Assembly (NCBI RefSeq): GCF_036370855.1
Contig: NC_088113.1
Span: 16,450,501 to 16,514,500, forward strand
Direction of reading: 5' to 3'
DNA from: Dromaius novaehollandiae
Taxonomy: Eukaryota; Chordata; Aves; Casuariiformes; Dromaiidae
DNA length: 64,000 nucleotides
How positions within the stretch are numbered: position 1 is the first letter of the stretch; each line of letters opens with the position of its first letter. The notes beneath the pieces are model-generated. The model saw only the letters and a list, made by a program, of their open reading frames with translations. It was not told the DNA's origin and made no database searches. The position numbers and the translations under genes are program-made. This document shows, in pieces, positions 1 to 11,709 of this stretch.

Positions 1-924
1 TTGACCATATGTTAATACACTCTAGCAGTGTAATATAATTATAATGAATTGATTAATAATATTAAATAAAAGGCCACAATTACTGCTTCCAGTTGTTACC
101 TGATGTGTTCCATGGTGTGAATGTCAGTTAAGACGATGACCTCTCAGGCTGCAGAGAGAAGGGAGGAATGAATGAAAGCACGGTAGAAAGTAGATGTTTT
201 TTGAACTGATGTGAGAATAAATGGAAGTAACATTGGTCACTGAGGAAATATGGATCAGAGATTTTTTTTTCCATAGCATTTTTAGTACTGTTTAGTATAG
301 CTGTGCATGTAGCAGAATTTCTAAAAATACCTAAGCAGCCTGGGTAAATAGAAGATAAATACCTACCTGGTATTTTAGGTAGTGCAATTACTTAGGCTTC
401 ATACAACCCTTAACCCCACCCATCTACCTCAGCTATTAGCTATGTGTTTTCAGCACCTAAATTGTCACTGATAAAGTCCTCAAGGTATCTCTGTTTCAGC
501 CGCTGGACTAGTGAATATGCACTCGCTGCTCTGCTTAGAGTCTTAGTTCACACGTATGCCTCAGTGGGCTTCTCACGTTAGGTCTCCTCTGGGCCCTGAC
601 CTCCTACATGCTTTCAGAACTGTATTTATTTTTCAGTGCTTTTTTTAAATTTTTCACTGAAGCCAACTAGGATGAGAAATTGAGGTCTGATCAGAAAATA
701 GGTGTGGTTTCCTTTTAGCCACATTCCTACCTGTAAAAACAATCATTTTGTAGGTGCATTTGTCCAGCTTCTTGCTTTGGTTGATTTGGTAGATAGGTTT
801 CAGCCTAATATTTTCTGCATCTTATCTAAGTTAGCCAATTCTTTATCATAAATCAGTTGTTCGTGTTTTGCAGCATTTGATGTAACTTAGCTATGCTGGG
901 GGAGGGGGGGAGATAGCAGGGGGG

Positions 925-987
<63 letters not shown>

Positions 988-2115
988 CGCGCGCGCACGC
1001 CTGTGTACATGCAGGTTGGTTCAGCTCTTAGATTGGGTGTATCCCAAGTAGCCCTTTTGGATAATGCCTGGACAGATGAAAGCATTAGGCTTTCCCTTCC
1101 TTCCAGGATCCTCCCTATGAATTTTTACCTAGCAGAAAAACTTTATTATGAAAGATTAACCCATATCTTTCTTTTTTTTCTTTTTTCTTTTTTTTTTTTT
1201 TTCAAAAAAGGTGCATATCTGAGCTAAATAGAATAAATAAAAATATACCTTTGGTGAAATACAATAGGACCTGACTGGAAAGAAAAAAACATTCTTACCT
1301 TATAGTAAGCAAATAATAGCTAATAATGTCGTGCCCACCCACTGCAACCACTGGTGTATTAAACACAGAGTTACCTCTGTCACCTAAGTATGCTGGATAA
1401 GTATTCTGTAACCACACGTTCAGATGGGTTTTAATCCCCACCCCCACCCCACCCCCCCGGCCCCTTCGTGCAGTTAGACACTAAGGCTGATGCTTATTAA
1501 TGAACTGCAGGTCTGTCTGGCAGTGCGCTGAATGTTGCCATCATAGAAGGTTAAGCTCAAAAGTTGCTATTGGTTTGCTTATGGATGTTGTCTTGCACTA
1601 CTTTTCTGATGTGTAAAATTTAAATTATGATGTGGCAGAAACAGATGTACTTAATTAACATTACTCATTTTTGGTGGGAAATAGTTCTACACAATAGCTC
1701 TGTGTGTGTGTATATACATATGTGTATGTATGTATGGATAAAATAATGAAACGAATGCAATGTGCACAAGTATTCATGAATCTCAGTGTTTGCTGCACAG
1801 AAGATTGGAATTACTTTGGGGGGGGGGGGGGTGACCTTTTTCCCACCCTCTCCCTGCAGTGTGCTCTTCCATTCTGTACGAAGGCAGTGAAGAGGCACTT
1901 TGCCTCCTTGTGAACTACTTGGACGAACAACTTGAGAGGAGCTGGCTACTCCCCTTGTGGGGGAGTGACAGCCCCACCAGTACAAAAAAGGCCCCTGGGG
2001 CCAGACTGTGCTGTGTGTAGCTGATACTGCAGCAAAAAGAGGGCTTGTTCCAGGGACTGCAACTAGAAAAACCTGTGTCAGGCTGTAGCTACTGACAGGT
2101 CCAAGCTACACAAAA
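1..2115. other. Upstream region of TUBB1, no gene recognised
   Basis: No coding exon is supported here. The stretch holds a (GA)n microsatellite at 927-983, a T-rich tract near 1170-1202, a C-rich patch near 1437-1463 and a run of 14 G at 1818-1831. In human, the neighbour on this side is CTSZ, transcribed away from TUBB1, so the region would be the shared 5' flank. I cannot place the TUBB1 transcription start. The bases just before the ATG look like ordinary 5' UTR. Confidence 0.6.
927..983. repeat. (GA)n microsatellite followed by alternating CG
   Basis: About 28 uninterrupted GA units follow a G-rich stretch (898-927). They pass directly into an alternating purine-pyrimidine segment, gcgcacgcgcgcgcacgc, at about 983-1000. 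Short reading frames across it are low-complexity artefacts. Confidence 0.95.
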
Positions 2116-5100
2116 ATGCGTGAAATTGTGCATCTTCAGATTGGCCAGTGTGGAAACCAAATTGGAGCTAAGGTGAGGCCTCTTCTCAATATTGGTCATT
2201 AGTAGTAAATGCTATCAATAGCAGCAGGTCAAATATCATTAACAGGCTGGAGCTTTGGGGGTGGAGGGATGAGTACTTTGCCATCTTAATGAGAGGATGT
2301 AAGGTGTATCAGCAGTGAACAGGGGTATTCTGATGTGAGAGTGGTAAGATGGGCTTGCTCTTGCAAAAGTTGATGTTAAGATTGGCGAAAAATGAAACTT
2401 CTTTGCAGTGGCTCTATGGCATGTGATTATACCTGCTCCAGAGGATTCCTGCTGGGCCTCATATTCCAAGGGGCATTAGCCTGGGCTATAAAATATTGGG
2501 ACAAATGAAGAAGTCAACAATTCCAGGACTGCAGAGTTAGCATACCAGTGCATTAGTTCAGATATACATCACTAACTCCTGCGCACTGTAACCATTTAGA
2601 TGGTTTTATTAGCCAACAGGATGACCTGTACTAACACTGAACAATTAATGGTTTTTAAGACCAGCACAAAGTGCAGTTAAGGATTCCTGCCTAATTGGCC
2701 TCCTGTGACAGATAGCCATGCCATTTAGAGTATATTTGTTCAGTTCGAACAAATGCATGCTGTTGCTTAGAGAGAAGTCAGTCATTGCTGCTAGTGTGCG
2801 TGTGCTACGGAGAAGAAAACCATTGCTTCTGCTGTGTGGTGACCACAGAATTTGTTGTTGTTGTTCATTAGTAGGACATTGGCCAAAAAAAAAAAAAAAA
2901 GTTGCATGTGTGCGTGTGTGTGTTTAGCAGATTTGGGGGGGGGGGGGGGGGATGCTCTTTAAAGACACGATAGCTAAAGGGGGAGCATTGTTGATGATGT
3001 TGTATTTGTGGAGTTAAAATTAACCTAGATGCTAAACGAAAAGACCTTTAGAATTAAAATAGCCTGGACATTATAGCGGGTGGGTGTGTCTGCATTAACG
3101 CTGCTGTGGTAGCTGCCTAGATAAGAGTCCCAGTACAAGACAACCATATGAATGTCAAGATAGGACATTTAGGTCTTCTTCCCTCCCTGCCCCCCCCCCC
3201 CCCCCCCCAGCAGAGTACTCATGTACAAGACAAGCTGAGTGTGTTGCCTCCAACTTTCCCCTCTGCCAAGAAAGCCCTGTGTGTATATAATATATAAAAT
3301 TTCTGTATTTTATTATTTTGTTATATCTATATCTATTTTATATACATATATATATAAAAATAAGAGGTCGAAGGCAAAAAATACCAGGTTTAGAGTCTCG
3401 TAGATGTTCAGAATTATACTATTAACTCTTGCTCACCAAAAATTAGATTGGTTTCTGGTGGAGGCTGATGGTGAGGAATGGACCTAAACTAAGACTAGAA
3501 ATGCAAATGCAATTAAAAGGCCCAATATGTTTGTGGAAAGCATTGTTCACATAAATTGGCTGAGCCAGATTTGCCATAGCACAGGCCCACTTGATCATGA
3601 TAGGCCTCAAAACAAATATCCTCCCTTCAAACAAACCAACCCCCCCCCCCAAAACACAAAAAGCCTGCTTGTTGCATGCTATTTAAGCCCGCACCGACTA
3701 GTACCTGTGTTACTTAAACTAATACCAATTTTCCTTTACTATAAAGGGACCTATTAGTGCACAGGTGCTTGCCTCCAGCATAAATGGCTGGCTAATTTCT
3801 TCTCTGGAACATATGGGGCCTGGTAGGGGGTGTGGGGGGGGTTTGTGCTGACTAGCACAGTTGCATTTCATTCAGCTATTTTTACTCAAATTGTTCTTCC
3901 ATCCTCTACAGTCTAATGTGTAAATAGCACCCCCCTACACCCCCCAACTTCAGGCACAGTACTATCTTTGTGTGCAGTCACAGCCATGAGAGCAGCAGAA
4001 ATGATGTTGGACACACTGGGCTGAAAAAAAAAAATATTTTTGAGTGTCTTGAACCTCTTTCCTTTTTCAGTTCTGGGAGGTGATAAGTGACGAACATGGA
4101 ATTGACATCGCTGGAAACTACCGTGGGGCTGCGCCACTGCAGCTTGAGCGAATTAACGTGTACTTCAATGAGGCTTACTGTAAGTGCTCAGCACTGTTAG
4201 GGTGCTGTTAGAGCAATTTACAGCACCAGCATGAAGGTTAAATTAGGAACAAAGATTTAAATAAATAATAAAAAAAAGCTCCAAAAACCACTGTTGGTGG
4301 ATAGGAGTTTTCAGAGTAGCTTATAGCCTGTCTCTTTGACTTCTAATAGTAGTTGTTCATACTAATTTTCAGGCTTCAGAAAAACACTTCTGCTAGCTGA
4401 CAGCCCAACCCTGTTCTTAAACAAAGCAAAACTTCTGAGATCTCTACCCGTTTTCCTTTGGTAATTCTGCAGGAGTGAGCCCAGTTGTCCCTGGCCTGTT
4501 TGAGTTCCCTGATGGTTTTGTTTGTTTTGCTTTGAAGTTTACTTGTGGCACAAGCTGAACCCCTGCCTGTTTTTTAAGCTCACTGAAAAGAATTGGACTT
4601 AGCTCCAACTTGTGCTTTGTTGGTCATTCTTTTTCTATACCACCACATGAAATATGGTGAAATACCTTGAAATACCTAGACTGAGGCGATGTGATGGGGA
4701 TATTCTTGCCAGTAGACCCAGTAACTTGTACACATTTTTCTTTTGTTCTAGCTCATAAATATGTGCCCCGTTCTGTCTTGGTGGACCTAGAACCTGGAAC
4801 TATGGACAGTGTACGATCTAGCAAAATAGGCCCATTATTTCGACCTGACAATTTTATTCATGGTACGTATGCTTTTAGTAAACTAGCTAGGGCCAACAGG
4901 CTCAAAGTGGTCTTTTAACACCATTCTTACAGCCTTTAAAAATTAGTCTTGGTAACATCATGGCTGGTTTTCTGTACAGGCAACTCAGGTGCTGGCAACA
5001 ACTGGGCTAAGGGGCATTACACAGAAGGAGCTGAACTGATTGAAAATGTCATGGATGTGGTCAGGAATGAGTGCGAGAGCTGTGATTGTCTTCAAGGGTT

Positions 5101-6052
5101 TCAGCTTATCCATTCACTTGGTGGTGGTACAGGCTCAGGTATGGGCACACTCCTCATCAACAAAATCAGAGAAGAATATCCTGACAGGATTATGAACACC
5201 TTCAGTGTTGTGCCTTCACCCAAAGTATCCGACACAGTTGTAGAGCCATATAACGCCATCCTCTCCATCCATCAACTAATAGAGAACACAGACGAAACCT
5301 TTTGCATCGACAACGAAGCTCTATATGACATATGTTTTAGAACTTTAAAGCTCACCAATCCCACCTACGGTGACCTCAACCACTTAGTGTCCCTAACAAT
5401 GAGTGGGGTCACAACCTCACTCCGTTTTCCTGGCCAGCTGAATGCAGATCTGAGGAAGCTGGCTGTTAACATGGTGCCTTTTCCACGCCTGCATTTTTTT
5501 ATGCCCGGCTTTGCTCCACTGACTGCTCGAGGTAGCCAACAGTACAGAGCCCTGTCAGTACCAGAGCTCACTCAACAAATGTTTGATGCACGCAACATGA
5601 TGGCAGCCTGTGACCCCCGTCACGGACGTTACTTGACCGTGGCATGCATCTTCAGAGGCCGAATGTCTACCAGAGAAGTGGATGAACAGTTGCTGGCTAT
5701 CCAGACCAAGAATAGTTCTTATTTTGTGGAATGGATCCCTAATAACGTCAAAGTGGCAGTGTGTGACATACCCCCGCGAGGACTGAAGATGGCAGCTACC
5801 TTTATTGGCAATAACACAGCCATTCAGGAGCTCTTCATCAGGGTTTCTGAACAATTCTCAGCTATGTTTAGAAGAAAAGCATTTCTTCATTGGTATACTG
5901 GTGAAGGTATGGATGAGATGGAGTTTTCTGAAGCAGAAGGTAACACCAATGACCTTGTATCTGAGTACCAACAGTACCAGGATGCCACAGCAGATGTTGA
6001 GGAATACGAAGAGGTAGAAGTGGAAGTTAGCCCAGAAAAGGAAACGCCCTAG
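2116..6052 (+). CDS. TUBB1: Tubulin beta-1 chain (erythroid/thrombocyte beta-tubulin), four coding exons
   Basis: Divergent beta-tubulin of the megakaryocyte/thrombocyte lineage, which with alpha-tubulin builds the marginal microtubule band of platelets and, in non-mammals, nucleated red cells. Coding exons: 2116-2172, 4071-4179, 4752-4862 and 4980-6052. All introns are GT-AG, and the 57/109/111-nt pattern of the first three exons is the canonical beta-tubulin structure. They total 449 codons plus TAG (human TUBB1 is 451 aa). It starts with the MREI tetrapeptide used in co-translational tubulin mRNA autoregulation. The nucleotide-binding glycine loop GGGTGSG falls at residues 140-146, its canonical position, and Cys12 is present. 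The isotype call rests on the divergent core ([19 protein letters not shown], a [11 protein letters not shown] segment) and on an acidic tail with a valine-glutamate run ending SPEKETP rather than the usual EEEEDFGEEAEEEA style. Position upstream of ATP5F1E agrees. No break is seen. Confidence 0.97.
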
Positions 6053-6640
6053 AAACAATAGTAATATCAAAACATTGTCCTAACAAGCCCACTGACACTC
6101 TCTAAGAGGAGCAATAGCCTTCATCTGCATACCTGAAGGAACACCTTTCTTAAGAGTTTTTTCTCTGCATCAGGCACAAATACATCCAATATTACAAAAT
6201 AATGCTTCTAAAATCAATGGCAGCTATGCTTTGCTTACCTAGACAACAGAATCTCTCCCAAAAAAGATCCACGGTGAAGAAAAGTTGTCTCATAACAATC
6301 TTTCTTATTGATGTATTCACTTTTGGAATATATAGCCAGACACCACATGTAATATACAGCCTGTGTGTGCATATCGGGATCATAAGCAGCAGTAAAGTAG
6401 GCTATAGACTCTTGTCACGTTTATTTATTCTCAAGTAAACACAGTTCAGGTTTTTGTTTGTGAACCTGTTACTGTTTTTAGGAACACATGCACATCTATA
6501 AAGGCCTACAAAGGCAGTGTCTATTTTATTATGCACTCTATAGACCTATCTAGATCTGCAGATAAGTTCAGTTTCTTAAGCAGGGCCTTCTTCAGTAGAC
6601 ACTGAATAGGCACCTTAATTTTTACTTTTTAAGTACTTAA

Positions 6641-6646
6641 AATAAA
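6641..6646 (+). terminator. TUBB1: Candidate TUBB1 polyadenylation signal
   Basis: AATAAA lies about 590 bases after the TAG and is followed about 50 bases on by a TG-rich stretch (tggtgtggtttgttttttat), as at cleavage sites. Other hexamers at 7018-7023 and 7134-7139 could give longer 3' UTRs. Which is used cannot be told from sequence. Confidence 0.45.
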
Positions 6647-6699
6647 TAGTATTATTACATTGCTGGTTTATAATTGCAGAGCTTCTTTCATTGTCATGG

Positions 6700-8059
6700 T
6701 GTGGTTTGTTTTTTATTTCAAACTATAGACTGAGTTACACTAATATGCAAAATTGTGAACACAGTATAGAAGTTTTGGTGTGGGGTTTTTTTTTTGTTTT
6801 GTTCCATATACTAACTATTTTAACTTTTCCACCTTTCAGTACAGCAAAATGGATGAAATGGGTTGCATGTAGTTAGAAATGCAAGTTCAGTGGCAATCAT
6901 GTACTCAGAAATATATCTTGACTTAAGGAAAGTTTCTTACCAACTACAGTAATGTTCACAGACATATTTAGCATTGTATTTATAATATTCTTTAAAACAA
7001 AAATTCTATACTTTTTTAATAAAATACTTCAAAAGCAGACACATTTGATAGGCAAAAAACATAGTTTGTTCTTGTAAGGACTAACTTTAAAATTACATGA
7101 AAAAAATCGAGCTTGTTTTCTTATACTCTTGGAAATAAACTCAAAATTGTTGACTGTTTTTATCTGTTTGAGAGTTTATATCATGTTTGGCAAGACAGGT
7201 AAAATAACTTATTTCTAAGGTGCAGATCTAAAAGGTGAATTTAATATTAAATGGGCAACTCTACAACATACACAGAGCTGTTTACAAGAATGTTAAGTGA
7301 AAATAATTTCTAAGGGAGCCAACTTCTATTGTGTTTTGGTATTCAAAGTGCCAAGTCTAGCTGACCTTTTTTTTTTTTAATTGCTTACATCAAAATGTTT
7401 GAATGTATTTTCTTCCATTTAATAGAAGTATGATAAGTAGACGTTATCTTACTGATCAAGAGGATATGGATAAAGACACAAAATACAGATTGAGCTAAAT
7501 GTCTTTATTTAATCACTCAGTTATTAAGCAGCCCTCCCCAAAATTCCTGAGACATAGGACTTTTAAAGAAAAGAACCCCTGTAAACAAACCAAAACTTTT
7601 TTTTCCTCCCAAATGCAGACAAACTCTGTAGTATCACTCAAAGACCCGGCTTCTGAAGTATTTAAGTACCAAACCTTCATTTGTTTCTTTGTATCTGAAG
7701 CCCACAGGGCACCCGTACAGACACTTAATAAGAAATATAACTTCTGCTGACTTAGAAAGAGCCTAATCCTTTCCTCAAACATCACCCTGTCTGAATTAGA
7801 CCTCCATTTACAGCAAAACTATTACTGAAGTACCCCTTTATGACAACTGAGTTTTAATAAACAAAAATCATTCTAATGCATTTTAACAGCACACTCTTTC
7901 CTCAACTTATCTTGAATTCTTTTTTAAAAGCTGTATTAAAAAACAGAAGTGTATTAAAATATTGCCTAAAGCTATTTTTTTTCCTAAAGAAAATTTAGGT
8001 GTCCCTCTCTCCCCCCCCCCACTGAAAAACCCTTTTTATATATGTGTGTGTGTGTGTAT

Positions 8060-8105
<46 letters not shown>

Positions 8106-10140
8106 TTATTCTAGTTGCACTAGCTTAATCATGTGACCAAGCTATTCCGTGCAAGTAAACTTGGACTTTACATTTTTCATGCATTCTACCATTAAATTAT
8201 TAGCTTTGAAGGGACTGCTGTAACAAAGAGATAAATAGTAAGTTCTAAACCCTCAGTTACACTGAATATTTTAAGATGCTGATATTCCATGAAATATATA
8301 TATATATATATATTTATAAAAAAAAATTAGTGGCAATCACAATATATTTCTATGCTCCTATAGTTATTTTAAATGTATCAATGGTTTTGAATACTTGGAA
8401 CACATTACCTGAATTAAGATGCAGAACAACATTTACATTTAATAAAGTCAACAAAAGGGGAAGCCTCACATCACTTGTGACTTATGCTTTCTCTTTTTTC
8501 CTCCACCCTCCTAGTGTTCCATTTCTACTAAATAGGAATAATTTGACTGACAGCAATCACATCTTTTCAACTGTATACAATTTTAAAGTAGCTGCAAAAA
8601 AATACATCATTCTTTTAGTCTGTCTGTGCAGCTGTGACAAAGGATAGAGAAGGCACGTAAGAGAACATGCAACCATTGCAGCCAGAGCTGGAACATCACA
8701 TGTTATTAATGAATTTCTCCAACTGGGCAGCTAGAAAGCTAGCTGGGTGATGAAGTAATGTTGTAAGAATTATGCCAATGCATGTAGGTTTTGATTTTTG
8801 TCACCAAAAAAAAAAAGAAAAAAAAAAAAAAAGTAAATCTCTAGAGACAGTGCCTCCGCCCAGGAAAAACTACCTTACTCTCTTGCATTTTCTCGAGTGA
8901 GATGTGAGTTGATGGTAGTTCAGCAGTACAGCTGCAACAAAACCTCCTCTCTGCTTGTCTCCAACTTCTACGTAAAAGAAATCAACACAGAAGATTGAGA
9001 TCAGGATGCTTTAAAGATGCAGCAATTATTGAAAAGCACTACAGTATATGTACGTCAGCTAGTTTGCATTTGCATCCACGTTAGTTAGGAATGTAAAAAG
9101 TTGAGCCAAAGACCTGGAAAGCACCTAAGCATGCAACACCAGAAACAGGGCACCTGACAGAGCCCAAAGTATGCTTACATGAGGAGTAAGTCTGAAGAGA
9201 GAAAGTAATACTTCATGTTTCAGTTTGAGTCTTTGATATTATCATCCATACAAAGAACATAGGTGAACACAATTTTGAAGTGAATTATACAAGTGTGCTA
9301 TATTTCTTCCTATGCAGCAGGGCAACGTTATACTTGATGTGAAGCTATACAGCAGCAAAAACATGTGAACACTTCCCCAAACCAATACAGCTGAAAGCAC
9401 AACTTCCCCCTCATCCAGAGAGGATGGAGTACCACCTTCCTCTCCTGCTGTTTCCTAGTGATGTGCACGTCCCTCTCCCTCCCAGGAGGGATGACAAAGC
9501 ATAAGTAAGAAGGACAACCAAAAATTCAGTGAGAGTACAGTCCAAGGACTTATGTTCTGCACTTCCTTCCCATCCCGTAAAGAAAGCCAAGTCCCCCAAA
9601 TACTGATTCACTACTGTATACCAGACAGTTTGGGTGATTAGATCCCATGCCATCACACCCATGGAGAAATAGCCTATTTCCAGTTCAGCCTTCAAGCCTA
9701 AGCTTCATCAAACTGATTTTCAGTAAGTAGTTCTGAGTACAAATGGAAGATGAACTCCATGACCATAAAGAAACTTAACATTGTACCACTTCCAGCAACA
9801 GGACAGAGCTAACAGAAGTATTTTTAATCACATTTTTGAAATAATGGGCCTATATTCTCTATTGAACATAGATATTAACGAAGAAAACTTTTGCCCAAAG
9901 CATGCCTTAATCACTGAACTAAAGTAAGCAAAATTTTAAACAAGTTAAATCTCTTCCTCTTTAACATACCTGAAATAGCAATGTGAACACTAAGATATTT
10001 GCCTTAAAAATAAACGTATGTCGTTACTGAGCAGTAGAGTTTGATAAAAAACAAATTTCTGTTTTAACGCAAGATAAACGTCTCTGCAGAAAGGAACATT
10101 TCATCCATTTAAAGAAGAACACCACCTGCCACACACGCAT
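6700..10140. other. Intergenic region between convergent TUBB1 and ATP5F1E
   Basis: AT-rich DNA with no supported exon. It contains a compound TG/TA/CA microsatellite (8037-8103), a short (AT)n run (about 8296-8312) and A-rich tracts (8805-8832). TUBB1 and ATP5F1E converge on this stretch, so long 3' UTRs from either side could reach into it. Confidence 0.6.
8037..8103. repeat. Compound (TG)n/(TA)n/(CA)n microsatellite
   Basis: A tatatatgtgtg stretch passes through tatatacatacata into about 17 CA units. Its two halves are partly complementary, so it can form a hairpin. Confidence 0.95.
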
Positions 10141-10157
10141 TTGTTTGTTAAGTGACA

Positions 10158-10163
10158 TTTATT
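10158..10163 (-). terminator. ATP5F1E: Probable ATP5F1E polyadenylation signal
   Basis: On the minus strand AATAAA is followed about 22 bases later by a GT-rich element (gcgtgtgtgg), the usual layout of a cleavage site. It lies about 800 bases beyond the ATP5F1E stop. A splice donor immediately after that stop (see the gene entry) means a separate 3' UTR exon is expected in between. Confidence 0.55.
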
Positions 10164-10959
10164 AGCATGCTGATCTACATATACTGGCAAGTTTTACAGT
10201 TAACGTGATGACATTATGTTGAAGAGTCTTGAGCTTGCCTATAGCTTTGTAGTTTGTTGTTACAGTATTCACCATAGACCAGTTCCTATGAGAGATTTAA
10301 AGTACAAGTTACTCGATTCAAGAATGAGAGAACACGCACAAGGTCAGCTTGAAACAGGAGGTAATTTCACATCAAGAATAAGTTGTTCTACGTTTTTGGT
10401 TCCACCATCTATTTTTTTAGGATGTCAAATGCAACCATTCCCGACCAGGCCTAAAACAGTTTTTTTAAAAAATGCAAGACAAAGGCCTAATGTGTATTTT
10501 GCCTGCCACATTAACTGCAGGTCTTGATTCAGAGATTTGTTTTCCTATTTTACAGATAGCACTGTCATTTACAAGCATGCTGATCAAGCAAACACCTTGC
10601 AGAGAGAACTGCACTGTTTCAACATTATTATTGTGTCTGTAAACACAGCGATGATAACGTTAAGGCATGCACGTTACATTTACTAGAGCAGGTTGATGTC
10701 TCATCTGTATAACAGTCCCAGTCACAAATCTGTCTTTCCCAGGTATGTTATTTCATGCTTGAGGCAGAGTCTAGAGAAGATTTCAGCTGCTGGTGATGTC
10801 TGCACTGTCACAAGTAACATTACAAGGAGCGCTTACCTTTCACAGGCATTAGGTAACCTTTACACAGGTGAGTCTGCCCAGCAGGGAAACATTAGGAAAC
10901 CGACGCTCCTCAGGCGAAGAGCTGCAATAAGGCGGGGTGCCCAGGCGTCTACTTACATT

Positions 10960-11254
10960 TCATTCCTTCTTGGGTTTCACTGTTTTCACAGTGGCCGTGG
11001 CCGCCCTCTCCGCCTCCGCTTTGTACTGAGGTTTCATCGCCGCTCTAACGACCTGGGCGCAGATCTGGGAGTACCGGATGTAGCTACAGATGGGAGGGAA
11101 GGGGGAAAAATGACGGTGAGAATTAAGCACGTCCCCAAAGCCCCTCCGTCCCCTCCAGAGGCCCCTCTAGGAGCCCGCCCTGCCAGACCCCGGCTCCCAG
11201 GCGGCCTGGCCGCGGCCGGTACCTGAGCCCGGCCTGCCGCCAGTAGGCCACCAT
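10960..11254 (-). CDS. ATP5F1E: ATP synthase F1 subunit epsilon, mitochondrial
   Basis: Smallest subunit of the mitochondrial F1 central stalk, acting with gamma and delta at the foot of the rotor on the matrix side. Exon 1 coding is 11254-11223 (32 nt, in a GCAGCCATGG start context) and exon 2 is 11083-10960. The 139-bp intron between them has GT-AG ends. The protein is 51 aa, the same length as human. It begins [20 protein letters not shown], which is the human N-terminus, and ends with a lysine-rich VKTVKPKKE tail. The middle (QVVRAAMKPQYKAEAERAAT) is diverged, as is normal for this family. There is no cleavable presequence, as expected. Three bases after the TGA lies a strong donor, GTAAGT (10956-10951), so a 3' UTR exon is probably spliced on. 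Its acceptor is not resolved; candidates lie near 10450 and 10640. The promoter is CpG-rich with CCAAT boxes. Confidence 0.96.
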
Positions 11255-11350
11255 GGCTGCGGCTCCCGGGGACACGGCGAGCGGCCGCACTCCTCCGCCG
11301 CCAAGGTCAGCGCACACCGGAACAGGAAAGACGGCCCTGCCCGCCGCCAG

Positions 11351-11461
11351 CCAATCAACAGGCACGAGCGCTCGCGCCGCCAACCAGAGTGCGAGTTACC
11401 TCAGGGAAGCTGACCAATGGCAACTAACCAACCCCTCCCTCCAGTCACCAGAGCAACCAAT
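11351..11461. promoter_or_regulatory. ATP5F1E: ATP5F1E promoter: three CCAAT (NF-Y-type) boxes in a CpG-rich region
   Basis: CCAAT pentamers at 11351-11355, 11414-11418 and 11457-11461 lie 97-207 bp upstream of the start codon, spaced 63 and 43 bp. They sit inside a CpG-rich zone of about 10.9-11.7 kb with no TATA box. This is typical of a housekeeping nuclear gene for oxidative phosphorylation. The transcription start itself cannot be fixed. Confidence 0.6.
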
Positions 11462-11709
11462 CAGAGCGCTAAATTAGGCACGCGCGTCCCGGCTGTTTGC
11501 CGAAGAGGAGCGAGCGGCGCGGTGTGGAGGCGGTGCGCGCGGCCGCGGCACAGCCCTTCCTCTCGGCCGCCGGGGAAACCAGCGCTAGCCCGGGGCGGGA
11601 GAGCAGGAGTCAGCCCACCCGGGCGTGGCGCCGCCCTTGAGCGGACACATGCGTCTGACCAACCCCGCACCCGCTTGTCCCCGCTTCCCGCGGCGCTAAA
11701 TACTGTTTA

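Noticed and set aside
4949-6052. A single 367-codon open frame for tubulin starting at 4949
   Set aside because: Its first ten or so codons are intron 3 sequence. The true coding exon begins at 4980 after tgtacag and joins the three upstream exons.
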